Origin: an uncultured Clostridia bacterium
GTDB lineage: Bacteria; Bacillota; Clostridia; Christensenellales; UBA1242
Length of the DNA: 33,647 nucleotides
Direction: 5' to 3'
Assembly: GCA_944384425.1 (NCBI GenBank)
Contig: CALWTI010000008.1
Coordinates: 1-33,647 of the forward strand
The number at the start of each line of letters is the position of its first letter. The first letter of the stretch is position 1. The position numbers and the translations under genes were made by a program. Below, in pieces: positions 14,746 through 25,561 of this stretch. The notes below the pieces were generated by a model, which searched no databases, had not been told where the DNA came from, and saw only the letters and a program-made list of their open reading frames with translations.

Positions 14746-15652
14746 ATTTTAGGAAGCCGTCTATTATCACGCCTTCTGCCTCTTTCTCGTCAAGCCCAAG
14801 TGAGAGAAGTTTCAAAAGTTGCTCCCCTGCAATTTTGCCTATTGTCGCCTCGTGAACAAGTGACGCATCTGGGTGATTTGCAACAATTTTTGGAGTTGAA
14901 CCAACTTTTGCATTACCTACAATGATTGCATCACACTCGACATGAGCATAGCAATCGTTGTTGCCCTTGACATTTGAATAGAAATCTTGATGTGAATTGT
15001 CTTTTGCAACGACACGAGACGTGAGTTTTGCCTTTGAATTTTTGCCGTTTAGGTCCACATCAAAAATACTTGTTGCCGTTTGGCTATTGCTGGTGAGCAC
15101 CTTTTCGGTAACGACTAGGTTTGCGCCGTCCATAAGGTCGGCAGTTGTCTTTCTAACAGTGCTGTCAACACCTTCAATCTGAGTGGTTATCATCTCCATT
15201 TTGCTATTTTTTTGAAGATGCAATACTGTTTCGGGGTTCATAACTCTTTGCCCACTGCCCTCGCCATGCCCATAATGGCGTTCAATGTACTTGACTTTGC
15301 TATTCTCTCCGACATAAAAAGTGTGTATGCCGTCATGCTGGCTTGTGCAACTTGAACAGTTATCTATTCCACACCCTGCAATGATTGTGACATCACAATC
15401 TTTGCCAATGTGAAAATCGTTTAGCACTTTTTCAGTTATGTCACCACTGGTCAATATGACTGGTATACCTATTGTTTGTGATGTTGTGTTGTCTTTGATA
15501 TATATATCTATTCCGCTATTGTTTGGCTTTGAAACAATATTGACATTATCATTCACTTTTCTATCGAAAAGTTTACCGTTTATTCTTATGTTATACGCTC
15601 CGTCAAACTTTGCGCTATCTGTGACTATGTTTAAAAGTTCTTCGTTATTCAT
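14744..15652 (-). CDS. smsB: SufB/D-family Fe-S scaffold of the minimal SmsCB type
   Basis: 302 residues, much shorter than SufB (~470-500). It contains the SufBD beta-helix core and the conserved end VHEATIGKIAGEQLLKLLSLGL...AEGVIIDGFL. A Cys cluster GCGIDNCSSC (Cys 94, 99, 102) plus Cys 86 could act in cluster or persulfide handling; His residues follow in SQHDGIH and ERHYGHGEG. With the ATPase gene upstream it forms the two-gene system that has been described as the ancestral SUF-like (SMS) machinery. The ATG overlaps the smsC stop by four bases. No cysteine desulfurase or SufU is nearby. Confidence 0.85.
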   Translation of the reverse strand: MNNEELLNIVTDSAKFDGAYNIRINGKLFDRKVNDNVNIVSKPNNSGIDIYIKDNTTSQTIGIPVILTSGDITEKVLNDFHIGKDCDVTIIAGCGIDNCSSCTSQHDGIHTFYVGENSKVKYIERHYGHGEGSGQRVMNPETVLHLQKNSKMEMITTQIEGVDSTVRKTTADLMDGANLVVTEKVLTSNSQTATSIFDVDLNGKNSKAKLTSRVVAKDNSHQDFYSNVKGNNDCYAHVECDAIIVGNAKVGSTPKIVANHPDASLVHEATIGKIAGEQLLKLLSLGLDEKEAEGVIIDGFLK

Positions 15653-16347
15653 CTCTTACCTCCACAGCCATTACATGACTTTATTGAAAGCGTTGGCAAA
15701 ATCTCGGTTCGGCTTCCTACCTTTTCAACATTTCCGCCTGCCATAACTATAATGGTGTCGGCAAGTTCAATCATCTTTTCTTGATGTGATATCAAAATTA
15801 AAGCGCCTTTTGTTTGGTCCTCAAAATGTTTGAATGTGTCAACAAGGTTTGAAAAACTCCAAAGGTCAATTCCTGCCTCTGGTTCGTCAAAAATGGTGAC
15901 ATTGCAATTTCGTGCAAGCACGCTTGCTATTTCAATGCGTTTGAGTTCTCCCCCGCTAAGTTCTCCCGAAAGTTCACGCATAAGATAATCTTTTGCACAA
16001 AGTCCGACCTGTGCAAGATAACTATTTAGTGCCACTTTTTTGTCTTTTGATGCAAGCCTTAACATGTCCATAACCCTCAGTCCTTTGAATTTGACTGGTT
16101 GTTGAAAAGCAAAGGCAATGCCCATTTTGGCACGCTCTGTTATTGAAAAGTCTGTTATGTCCTGACCGTTATATAAAATTTTGCCACTGGTTGGCTTTAA
16201 TATTCCCATAATAATTTTTGCAAGTGTTGACTTCCCTGCACCGTTTGCACCAGTTATGACTGTTATTTCGTCTTTGAAAGTCAAATTGACATTATTTAAA
16301 ATCTGTTTATCTTTTGTAGAGTAACAGATATCCACTAATTGTAACAT
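15649..16347 (-). CDS. smsC: SufC-family ABC ATPase of the minimal SmsCB system
   Basis: 232 residues from the ATG at 16347, which has AAGGAG six bases upstream; a longer open frame upstream has no ribosome site. Walker A GANGAGKS (33-40), Q-loop in FAFQQP, signature LSGGELKRIEIA, Walker B VTIFDEPEAGID, and the switch His in LISHQEK. It is soluble and has no membrane partner, as for SufC, which drives conformational change of the scaffold during Fe-S cluster assembly. The C-terminus CNGCGGKR is Cys-rich and unusual. First gene of a two-gene operon. Confidence 0.9.
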   Translation of the reverse strand: MLQLVDICYSTKDKQILNNVNLTFKDEITVITGANGAGKSTLAKIIMGILKPTSGKILYNGQDITDFSITERAKMGIAFAFQQPVKFKGLRVMDMLRLASKDKKVALNSYLAQVGLCAKDYLMRELSGELSGGELKRIEIASVLARNCNVTIFDEPEAGIDLWSFSNLVDTFKHFEDQTKGALILISHQEKMIELADTIIVMAGGNVEKVGSRTEILPTLSIKSCNGCGGKR

Positions 16348-16360
16348 ATATCTCCTTTGT

Positions 16361-16381
16361 GGCGAAAGGCGTGCTTTCGCC
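16361..16381 (-). promoter_or_regulatory. Leader hairpin immediately upstream of smsC
   Basis: Perfect 8-bp stem GGCGAAAG/CTTTCGCC, 5-base loop, ending about 5 bases before the smsC ribosome site. A second stem GTAGC/GCTAC lies ~30 bases further upstream in the same leader. Together they could control translation or stabilise the message; no known riboswitch pattern was recognised. Confidence 0.5.
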
Positions 16382-16428
16382 AGCAATATTAAACTAAAAG
16401 ATTTTGTAGCAGCCGCTACGACATCAAG

Positions 16429-16457
16429 ATAATATCACATACAAAAAAAAATGTAAA
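16429..16457 (-). promoter_or_regulatory. Promoter of smsCB
   Basis: On the minus strand: TTTACA (16452-16457), 17-base spacer, TATTAT (16429-16434). Transcription would begin near 16422, giving a ~75-base structured leader. Confidence 0.65.
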
Positions 16458-16520
16458 TTGTTTTTTGAAAAGTGGTGACTTTGCCTTGACGCCATAGCAA
16501 TTATTGGACAATAAAAGGCA

Positions 16521-16558
16521 AAAAAATCTCACCTAGGTTAAACTAGGCGAGATTTTTT
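16521..16558. terminator. Terminator after the two small membrane-protein genes
   Basis: A 16-position stem AAAAAATCTCaCCTAG / CTAGGcGAGATTTTTT with one mismatch and loop GTTAAA. It has T-runs in both directions. It overlaps the stop codon of the 77-residue gene. Confidence 0.88.
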
Positions 16559-16790
16559 ATTTGTTATCATTTTTGTATTTAGTTGTGTTTGTCGTTGAGT
16601 GCTTGATTGCAATTATTAAACCAAGCGCAACCATAGACACAAAAAACAAAATTGAAAAAAGCACTATGCTTGTCACCATCTCATCACTTGATACCAATAT
16701 GCCAAGTGCAGACAGCACAATCATCATTATGCTTAGCACCATGCAAAAGGCACAAGTGAAGATGAGAAGTGGATACATCGCTTTATTCAT
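16557..16790 (-). CDS. Small membrane protein, two helices
   Basis: 77 residues, not recognised. Two hydrophobic helices (~7-31 and ~40-63) are separated by a short SSDEM loop, and the C-terminal tail is polar (KHSTTNTTKYKNDNK). Its ATG overlaps the end of the upstream 82-residue gene by eight bases, so the two are translated together. The pair resembles a duplicated two-helix membrane protein; a role in a membrane complex is possible but not shown. Confidence 0.65.
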   Translation of the reverse strand: MNKAMYPLLIFTCAFCMVLSIMMIVLSALGILVSSDEMVTSIVLFSILFFVSMVALGLIIAIKHSTTNTTKYKNDNK

Positions 16791-17031
16791 CTAAAACGCT
16801 TTTTTCTCCGTCTTTTGCGGTCATTTGATGCTGGCGGTAATAGTACACAAGCATACCAAGAAGCGCCATACAAACTACAAACGCAATAACTGTTCCAACA
16901 ATACCCCAGATTCGCAAACTTGTTGCACCATACGAAATGAGTGCGTTAACGCAAATTATGAGCACAACAAGGCTAGCAAGTGCTCCAAGTCCTGCGAGTG
17001 CTATGAGTATCATATCATAATTTTTTTTCAT
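16783..17031 (-). CDS. Small membrane protein, two helices
   Basis: 82 residues, not recognised. Helices at ~7-29 and ~41-64, then a polar tail YYYRQHQMTAKDGEKSVLDE. AAGGAG lies seven bases before the ATG. It sits 67 bases downstream of gyrA on the same strand, overlaps the next small membrane-protein gene, and shares that gene's terminator. Confidence 0.7.
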   Translation of the reverse strand: MKKNYDMILIALAGLGALASLVVLIICVNALISYGATSLRIWGIVGTVIAFVVCMALLGMLVYYYRQHQMTAKDGEKSVLDE

Positions 17032-17098
17032 AGTTTTTCTCCTTTCTCACTTTTATTTTAAACTAAATACAAAAAATTATTAAAATTTTGTGAATTTA

Positions 17099-19642
17099 TT
17101 ACTCATTTTCACTGTTTTTTTCAGAATTTTCGTCGTTATTTTTGATATTTTGCTCAATGACTTCATCAATAGTAGCGTCGTCTTCTTGTTCTTCGTGTTC
17201 GCTTGTTGTCAAACAAACAACTTTTGCGTCATTTTTAAGTTTCATTATTTTGACGCCCTGAGTGCCACGAGAAAGCAAGCTGATGTCTTTAACCGGCGTT
17301 CTGATGATGACGCCGTTGTCGGCAATAATCATAAGGTCATCGTCAATGTGAACTTGTTTTAAGCATACAAGTTTACCTGTCTTTTCATTGAATGTGCCAG
17401 CGCGCACGCCTTTAGTGCCACGAGATGTGAGTCTGAAATCTGATGCTTTGTTGCGTTTGCCGTAGCCATATTCTGAAATTGTGATTATTTGAGCGTCGCT
17501 TTCGCCTTTTTTGATGACTGTCATTGAAACAACATGTTCACCACTGTCAAGGCTAATTGACTTGACGCCTCTTGCAAGTCTGCCCATTGCACGAACTTTT
17601 TGTTCACTGAAACGACAACACTTGCCTGACGATGATGCAACAAGAACTTCATCGTCACCAGATGATGTCTTGACATCGACAACTTCATCACCCTCGTCCA
17701 AGGTTATTGCAATTTTACCATTTTTCCTAATGTTTGCAAACTCTATAAGTTTTGTCTTTTTGATAAGGCCGTTTTTGGTTGCGATTATCAAGTTGCCCGT
17801 TGTGTCTTCTGAAAGTGGGATAATTGTGCTTACCTTTTCGTCGGTTGCAAGTGGGAGAAGGTTTATCATTGCCCTACCCTTTGCCTGACGCTGTGCCTCT
17901 GGTATTTCATACGCCTTTATTGTGTAGACTTTTCCGAAGTTTGTGAAGAACATAAGGTCGTCATGAGTGTTGACTATGAATATGTCTTTTACAAAATCTT
18001 CTTCTTTTGTCTTGTGTGCGCTGACACCGACGCCACCACGCTTTTGAGCTTTGTATTCGCTCATGCTCATACGCTTGATGTAGCCAAGGTTTGTCATTGA
18101 CACAACAACATCTTCTTTTTTGATAAGGTCTGCTATGTTTATGTCACTTGAATCATGGCTGAGTTCTGTCTTTCTTGCGTCGCCAAACTGATTTTTTATT
18201 GCTTCCAAATTGTCGTATATGATTGAAAGCACTTTTTGCTCACTTTGAAGAATTGAGTTTAATTCATTTATCAAGTTTTCAAGTTCTGCATATTCTTCGT
18301 TGAGTTTTTCAACTTCCAAACTTGTGAGCTTGCTTAGTTTCATATCAAGTATTGCATTTGCTTGAATGTCGTCAAGTTCAAAGTTTGTTGTAAGTTTTGT
18401 CTTAGCGTCTTCTTTATCGTCTGCTTCTTTTATTATCTTAATGACTTCGTCGATGTTTGCAAGAGCAATCTTTAAGCCCCTGACGATGTGCATACGCTCT
18501 TCAGCTTTTTTGAGGTCAAACTTTGTCTTTCTTATGAGCACATCTTTTTGATGTTCAAGATAATAGTAAAGTATTTGCTTTAAGTTCAAAACTTTTGGTT
18601 CGCCGTCAACAAGTGCAAGCATGATTATGCCTTCGCTTTGTTGAAGCATTGTCTTTTTGTAAAGAGTATTTAAAACGACTTGGGCATTGGAGTCTTTTTT
18701 GATATCAACAACAACCCTAAGTCCGTCACGGTCTGACTCTTCTTTTATGTCTGATATGCCTTCAAGTTTTTTGTTCTTGACCATATCTGCCATTTGCATG
18801 ATAAAGCGTGCTTTATTGACACCGTATGGGAGTTCAGTTATAACAATTCTATATCTTCCGCTTGGTGTTTCTTCAATCTCTGCCTTACCACGCACAACTA
18901 TGCCACCACGACCTGTCGTGTAGGCAAGTCGAACTGCATTTCTGCCCATGATTATTCCGCCCGTTGGGAAGTCTGGCGCTGGAATGTAGTCCATAAGTTC
19001 GTCAATTGTGATATCAGGGTTTTTAATAAGTGCTTGAACGCCGTTTATGACTTCTGTTAGGTTGTGTGGTGGAATGTTTGTTGCCATACCAACAGCAATA
19101 CCGTCTGCGCCATTTACCAAGAGATTTGGAAATTTTGCAGGGAGCACACGTGGTTGCATAAGTGTGTCATCAAAGTTTGGATAAAAGTCAACAGTTTCTT
19201 TATCAATATCTTCAAGCATATACTCGGCAATTTTGCTAAGTCTTGCTTCTGTGTAACGCATAGCTGCTGGGCTATCACCGTCAACAGAACCGAAGTTTCC
19301 GTGACCGTCAATAAGTGGATATCTTATTGAAAAGTCCTGGGCAAGTCTAACAAGTGCATCATAGACAGAACTGTCACCGTGTGGGTGATATTTACCCATA
19401 ACTTCACCGACAATTCTTGCACACTTTTTGTATGGCTTGTCACTGAAATTGCCAAGTTCGCCCATGGAGTACAAAATACGCCTATGAACTGGCTTTAAAC
19501 CATCTCTCACATCTGGTATGGCACGAGAGACATTGACAGCCATTGCATACGAGATGAAAGATTTTTTTAATTCATCAGTTGCTTCAACTTGACGAACTTT
19601 TGTATTTTTAAATAACTCATGTAATTGTTTTTTTTCTTCCAT
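17099..19642 (-). CDS. gyrA: DNA gyrase subunit A
   Basis: 847 residues, normal length. The winged-helix region has KYHPHGDSSVYDALVRLAQDF, with the Ser and Asp that are altered in quinolone-resistant strains both intact. The catalytic Tyr is in AAMRYTEARLSK. The C-terminal beta-pinwheel has the GyrA box as QKRGGVG, which supports gyrase rather than topoisomerase IV. The last ~35 residues are an acidic, low-complexity tail. With GyrB it introduces negative supercoils using ATP. It starts nine bases after gyrB stops. Confidence 0.96.
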   Translation of the reverse strand: MEEKKQLHELFKNTKVRQVEATDELKKSFISYAMAVNVSRAIPDVRDGLKPVHRRILYSMGELGNFSDKPYKKCARIVGEVMGKYHPHGDSSVYDALVRLAQDFSIRYPLIDGHGNFGSVDGDSPAAMRYTEARLSKIAEYMLEDIDKETVDFYPNFDDTLMQPRVLPAKFPNLLVNGADGIAVGMATNIPPHNLTEVINGVQALIKNPDITIDELMDYIPAPDFPTGGIIMGRNAVRLAYTTGRGGIVVRGKAEIEETPSGRYRIVITELPYGVNKARFIMQMADMVKNKKLEGISDIKEESDRDGLRVVVDIKKDSNAQVVLNTLYKKTMLQQSEGIIMLALVDGEPKVLNLKQILYYYLEHQKDVLIRKTKFDLKKAEERMHIVRGLKIALANIDEVIKIIKEADDKEDAKTKLTTNFELDDIQANAILDMKLSKLTSLEVEKLNEEYAELENLINELNSILQSEQKVLSIIYDNLEAIKNQFGDARKTELSHDSSDINIADLIKKEDVVVSMTNLGYIKRMSMSEYKAQKRGGVGVSAHKTKEEDFVKDIFIVNTHDDLMFFTNFGKVYTIKAYEIPEAQRQAKGRAMINLLPLATDEKVSTIIPLSEDTTGNLIIATKNGLIKKTKLIEFANIRKNGKIAITLDEGDEVVDVKTSSGDDEVLVASSSGKCCRFSEQKVRAMGRLARGVKSISLDSGEHVVSMTVIKKGESDAQIITISEYGYGKRNKASDFRLTSRGTKGVRAGTFNEKTGKLVCLKQVHIDDDLMIIADNGVIIRTPVKDISLLSRGTQGVKIMKLKNDAKVVCLTTSEHEEQEDDATIDEVIEQNIKNNDENSEKNSENE

Positions 19643-19651
19643 AATTCACCT

Positions 19652-21672
<2,021 letters not shown>

Positions 21673-21696
21673 GCATTTTTTGAAAAAAGTTGAAAC

Positions 21697-21722
21697 AAAA
21701 AAACCACCATATAATGGTGATT
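21697..21722 (-). terminator. Terminator of the 174-residue coiled-coil gene
   Basis: On the minus strand: ATCACCAT/ATGGTGGT with a 3-base loop (one G-U pair), followed by seven T. Confidence 0.8.
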
Positions 21723-21728
21723 TTTAAC

Positions 21729-22253
21729 TTACATCGTCTTTTCTTCGTCAATTTGCTGATATGCTTTTGCCAAAGACTTACTAACTTGCATTTTTTCTTC
21801 TTGGTCACTTGTTGGCACCTTGTTGCCAAATACATAATCTTCGAAAAGTTTAATATTGTTTATAACAAATTTTCTTTCGCTTTCAAGACCACGCTTTTCC
21901 GTTGCTAAAAATGTAATTTCAGTACATGAATCGTTTATTTTATTATTTATTGCTTTGTAGTCGTCATAATAATTTTTTTGTTTCATTAAGTAGTACACAG
22001 AGTTCCCAATCATAAGTACTAACGATGCAACAAACACAGGTATATTTATGAACGACAAAACTGCCAACCCCAATGTGACAAGCAAATATTTTAAGTAACT
22101 AGGTTTTTTAAGACTTGCTTGTTCTTTGAACAATTCAGTAAGTTTGCCTTTTGCGTGGTCTATATTATACTCATTGTTTGTTATTTTTTCATCTAATTCA
22201 TGAAGTTTTTGCTTGTATATTGACATTGTGTTATACATTTCTTTCTTATCCAT
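21729..22253 (-). CDS. Coiled-coil membrane protein of unknown function
   Basis: 174 residues, not recognised. An N-terminal coiled coil (~10-48) is followed by a hydrophobic hairpin (~55-88: YLLVTLGLAVLSF...FVASLVLMIGNSVYYL). A second long helical, charged segment (~95-150) comes next, then a polar tail. The arrangement is two cytoplasmic helices around a membrane hairpin. GGAG six bases before the ATG fixes the start. It has its own terminator and no obvious partner. Confidence 0.65.
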   Translation of the reverse strand: MDKKEMYNTMSIYKQKLHELDEKITNNEYNIDHAKGKLTELFKEQASLKKPSYLKYLLVTLGLAVLSFINIPVFVASLVLMIGNSVYYLMKQKNYYDDYKAINNKINDSCTEITFLATEKRGLESERKFVINNIKLFEDYVFGNKVPTSDQEEKMQVSKSLAKAYQQIDEEKTM

Positions 22254-22304
22254 AATATCTCCAAATTTATTCTAGAATAACATATGCAAAATCAAATTTC
22301 AATA

Positions 22305-22346
22305 GTAAATAAAAAATCACTTGGCTAAAAGTGATTTTTTATTTAC
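22305..22346. terminator. Terminator between the two unrecognised genes
   Basis: A perfect 18-bp stem: left arm 22305-22322, right arm 22329-22346, loop GGCTAA. It contains T-runs on either strand and starts five bases past the stop of the 204-residue gene. Confidence 0.88.
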
Positions 22347-22350
22347 ATTG

Positions 22351-22965
22351 TTATTGCTCTCTATCAATTAAATCTTTATTTGCCTCTAAATGCTTCATAT
22401 ATTCATTGTTATATAAGTCTATTGCCCCGTAAAGGTCATTTACTCTGCACTTTGAGCCTTCTAACAAATCAATACTAACAGCATATGGCAAACATATGCG
22501 CTTTATGGCGACATCTTCTTTGACATAAGGAATAAGCTTCAACAAAACTTCTTCTTCATTGTTGCCGTCTTTCCTTTCCCTTAACACATGGCATACTTCT
22601 TTTATTTTTTTGTTGTTAATAACGGAAACTGGCAATTTGCTTTTTATAGCGGTGCTCGATGACATAGGCGCATTTTCAATTTCATTTATTAAATTGAATT
22701 TGTCAACAACTCTATATATTTTATTGTCTTTGAGTTCAACCGTCAGTCCCACGCCAAAATGTAGGCACCTAAGGTCAATTTCTTTTGTCTCTTTGGACTT
22801 ATAAAATTCAAGTTCTTGGCTTGTAATGTCAGTTTTTCCAATACCATATTGGCAACGAGATTTTAATTCGCCTAATTTTTGAAACAACTCTTTGTATTCA
22901 GGTTTAAATGAATTTAATAGTTTCTCGTGAGCATTTCTTAAATTATCCGCATTCGGATATGTCAT
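22351..22965 (-). CDS. Hypothetical soluble protein
   Basis: 204 residues, not recognised. It has no signal or membrane segment and is rich in charged residues. Predicted elements alternate helices with short strands (LRCLHFGVGLTVELKDNKIYRVV; KIKEVCHVLRERKD; LLKLIPYVKEDVAIKRICLPYAVSIDLL). AAGGAG seven bases before the ATG sets the start. It is monocistronic, between the tRNA-His operon end and the coiled-coil gene. Confidence 0.6.
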   Translation of the reverse strand: MTYPNADNLRNAHEKLLNSFKPEYKELFQKLGELKSRCQYGIGKTDITSQELEFYKSKETKEIDLRCLHFGVGLTVELKDNKIYRVVDKFNLINEIENAPMSSSTAIKSKLPVSVINNKKIKEVCHVLRERKDGNNEEEVLLKLIPYVKEDVAIKRICLPYAVSIDLLEGSKCRVNDLYGAIDLYNNEYMKHLEANKDLIDREQ

Positions 22966-23015
22966 ATAAACTCCTTATATTTTATTCTATCATATAAGTT
23001 TATTGTGGTCAATAT

Positions 23016-23042
23016 AAAAAATCCGCCCTACCTAGGACGGAC
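23016..23042 (-). terminator. Terminator after tRNA-His
   Basis: On the minus strand: TCCGtCCT/AGGgCGGA with a small loop, followed by six T. It lies seven bases past the tRNA CCA end and closes the SPFH-hisS-tRNA operon. Confidence 0.8.
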
Positions 23043-23048
23043 AATATA

Positions 23049-23126
23049 TGGGGTGAATAATGGGACTTGAACCCATGGTCTCCAGAGCCACAATCTGGCG
23101 CGTTAGCCAACTACGCTATATCCACC
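23049..23126 (-). tRNA. tRNA-His (GTG)
   Basis: 78 bases including the extra G-1 that defines tRNA-His and an encoded CCA. G-1 can pair with discriminator C73. Acceptor GTGGATA/TATTCAC, anticodon stem CCAGA/TCTGG with loop TTGTGGC (anticodon GTG), T loop TTCAAGT. It lies 45 bases downstream of hisS on the same strand, so the tRNA and its synthetase are likely cotranscribed. Confidence 0.95.
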
Positions 23127-23133
23127 ATGACAC

Positions 23134-23158
23134 GCGTATATAAATATAATATATACGC
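23134..23158 (-). other. Hairpin between hisS and tRNA-His
   Basis: Perfect 9-bp stem GCGTATATA/TATATACGC with a 7-base loop, directly before the tRNA 5' end. It has no T-run. It could guide processing of the hisS-tRNA transcript or contain a separate tRNA promoter element. Confidence 0.5.
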
Positions 23159-23171
23159 AAAGTTTTGTCAA

Positions 23172-24476
23172 TCACTTTTGTAAAAGTTGAATAAGTTGAC
23201 TTTGTGAAAGACTTGTCTGTGTCCCACTTTCAAGGTCTTTAACAGCATATTCGCCACTCTTTACTTCATCTTCGCCAACTAGTATTGCATATTTAATGCC
23301 CGATTTACCTGCATAAGAAATTTTGTGCTTAAACTTGACATCTTGAAGATACACTTCACAATTTAGGTTATTTTCTCTTAGCACTTTTGCAAGTTCAAGG
23401 CAGTGTGAAAGCGTGTCGCCCATTGGCAAAATTATCGCCTTTGATACTGCGCCCTTGCCCCCGTCAATAATGCCCGCTTCAACGAGCTGTGAGTAAAGTC
23501 TTGTTAGCCCAATCGACATACCAACGCCTGGGAGAGTTTCATGCGTGTAATATGAAGCAAGATTATCATATCTTCCACCGCCACACACACTGCCCAAATC
23601 TTCATGGCCAATTAGTACTGTTTCGTAAACTGTGCTTGTGTAATAATCAAGTCCACGAACAATGGTTAAGTCAACATCATAGCAATTGTCGTCAACGCCA
23701 AAACCTGCCATTGTGTTAATCACCGTTTCAAGTTCACTCACGCCGTCGCAAAAAGTTTGGTTTGTTATTCCTAATTGTTTAAGCTTTGCAATTTTTTCAC
23801 TTTTTGTGCCGTCAAGTGTCAAAAATGCACATATTTTATCAATGTTTATGTCGTCTATATGCAAATCTTTTAGTGATAGCACAAACACATCTTTTCCTAT
23901 TTTTTTGTACTTGTCCACAAGTCTTTGCACATCTTGTGCAATATCTTCAAGACCTAGTGACTGCAAATATCCAGAAAGCAATTTTCTGTTGCTGACTTTG
24001 ATACAAAAGTCGCCTATGTTCATCTCTTTGAATATGCTTGCAACAACACTTGGAACAAGGGCGTCATACTTTATGTCAAGCGTGCCCCTACCAATGACAT
24101 CAATGTCGCACTGATAAAATTCTCTAAACCTGCCCTTTTGTGGACGCTCTCCACGATACACTTTGCCTATTTGGTATCTTTGGAAAGGGAAATTTAATTC
24201 ATTCAAGTTTTTGGCAACATACTTCGCAAGTGGTACAGTCAAGTCAAAACGCATTGCAATGTCGTTGTCACCTTTTGAAAATCTGTATATCTGCTTTTCA
24301 GTTTCCCCACCCGCCTTCGCAAGAAGCACTTCGCTTGATTCCAAAACAGGAGTGTCGATTGGCAAAAAACCATACCTTTCGTATGTTTTTCGTATTATAT
24401 CAATAAAATGATTGAATTGTATCTGTTGATTAGGTAAAAGCTCCATAAATCCAGATAATGTCTTTGGGTGTATCAT
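23172..24476 (-). CDS. hisS: Histidyl-tRNA synthetase
   Basis: 434 residues, normal length. Class II motif 2 is YRGERPQKGRFREFYQCDID, the His-specific loops include RGLDYYTSTVYE, and motif 3 is GVGMSIGLTRLY. A C-terminal anticodon-binding domain (~330-434) follows. It charges tRNA-His with histidine. Its ribosome site AGGAGA overlaps the TAG stop of the upstream zinc-ribbon gene, so translation is probably coupled. Its cognate tRNA gene is the next feature downstream. Confidence 0.96.
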   Translation of the reverse strand: MIHPKTLSGFMELLPNQQIQFNHFIDIIRKTYERYGFLPIDTPVLESSEVLLAKAGGETEKQIYRFSKGDNDIAMRFDLTVPLAKYVAKNLNELNFPFQRYQIGKVYRGERPQKGRFREFYQCDIDVIGRGTLDIKYDALVPSVVASIFKEMNIGDFCIKVSNRKLLSGYLQSLGLEDIAQDVQRLVDKYKKIGKDVFVLSLKDLHIDDINIDKICAFLTLDGTKSEKIAKLKQLGITNQTFCDGVSELETVINTMAGFGVDDNCYDVDLTIVRGLDYYTSTVYETVLIGHEDLGSVCGGGRYDNLASYYTHETLPGVGMSIGLTRLYSQLVEAGIIDGGKGAVSKAIILPMGDTLSHCLELAKVLRENNLNCEVYLQDVKFKHKISYAGKSGIKYAILVGEDEVKSGEYAVKDLESGTQTSLSQSQLIQLLQK

Positions 24477-24484
24477 AAATTCTC

Positions 24485-25555
24485 CTATTCCCCGAAAATA
24501 TAAATCAGTGCAATTATACCAACAACAACTAGTAGTATAAACAGCACAAAAAATGTGATTTTTACTGCCGACCTTGGAAGTCCACCACCAACCTTGCCCG
24601 TTTGCCCGTTCATATATGTCAAATAATTTTTGCCTTTGTACTTATATTTTACACTGTATGTTGGCACTATGTAATATGAATATTTTTCATCACTAAACTT
24701 GACGTTTTGGTCATAACTTTGAACATAAGAATATGAATAAGACGACAAAATTTGACTTTCGATAGTTTTCTCCATCACTGCGTTTGCAACTTTTTTGCAG
24801 TTTTCAAGCGCTTGGTCATAGTGCTCCAAACTGTAACCTCTGATGAAGGCATCGTCATACACCACGAGTTCTTTAAGATTGTATGGCTTTATGCCGTTAA
24901 ATACAATTTGATCGATGTATGCACTTGTTTCGACCAAGATGTCATGATGGTCAAAATCTCTTTGTCCTGCAATGTTGTAGTATGTCGTGTATGTCTTTGT
25001 GTGACCATCTCTCGTGGTCTTTGTGTGATTTACTGCAAGTCTACCATAATAATCTGTGTGCGAGTGTGCGTCAAAGCTAAAACATGGAACATACACACCT
25101 TTAACTTCGTCCATAGGTGGACTTTTTTTGAAAACATTTGGCAAAAACCATTTCTTTTTTAATCCAGCTTTATAAAGTTCTGTCGCCTTTTTTGTGCCGA
25201 ACTTAAAAGGAATGATTGAGTCTGGTCTAAGTCCAATGTCCACATCTTCTGAAACCATAGTGCTACTGTCACAATAAGGGCACTTAGTCGCAACATCTAG
25301 TTTATTCAAAACTACATTTGCTCCGCACGATGCGCACTTGAAAACTTTGTTTTCTTGGGCGTATTTTTTATAATCTTCACCTTTTTCGGTGTTTATCTCA
25401 TACCTATGCTTTTGATTGTCGTGATTGAACTCGATTTTTTCAAGTCCGCCACAAGACTCGCATTTAAGCGCTTGGTCTTCCGGCGAAAAATATAGATGTC
25501 CCCCACAAGAAGCACATTTGTCTTGCGTTGATTTAATTACTGTTTCAAACTGCAT
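24485..25555 (-). CDS. Zinc-ribbon membrane protein (YdjG-like)
   Basis: 356 residues. Two N-terminal zinc ribbons: CASC...CESC (~15-35) and CASC...CPYC (~74-95). A large central domain follows, with a Y/H-rich segment (HTKTTRDGHTKTYTTYYNIAG). One C-terminal membrane helix (~331-352) ends with YIFGE, so the domains face the cytoplasm or are tail-anchored. It resembles B. subtilis YdjG, which is encoded with PspA-like YdjF and SPFH-type YdjI in an envelope-stress operon. Here it also follows an SPFH gene, by six bases. Function is inferred from that pairing. Confidence 0.75.
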   Translation of the reverse strand: MQFETVIKSTQDKCASCGGHLYFSPEDQALKCESCGGLEKIEFNHDNQKHRYEINTEKGEDYKKYAQENKVFKCASCGANVVLNKLDVATKCPYCDSSTMVSEDVDIGLRPDSIIPFKFGTKKATELYKAGLKKKWFLPNVFKKSPPMDEVKGVYVPCFSFDAHSHTDYYGRLAVNHTKTTRDGHTKTYTTYYNIAGQRDFDHHDILVETSAYIDQIVFNGIKPYNLKELVVYDDAFIRGYSLEHYDQALENCKKVANAVMEKTIESQILSSYSYSYVQSYDQNVKFSDEKYSYYIVPTYSVKYKYKGKNYLTYMNGQTGKVGGGLPRSAVKITFFVLFILLVVVGIIALIYIFGE

Positions 25556-25561
25556 AATGAC

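Noticed and set aside
16348..16460. Known riboswitch upstream of smsC
   Set aside because: The leader is short, with two simple stems, and matches no riboswitch consensus I know.
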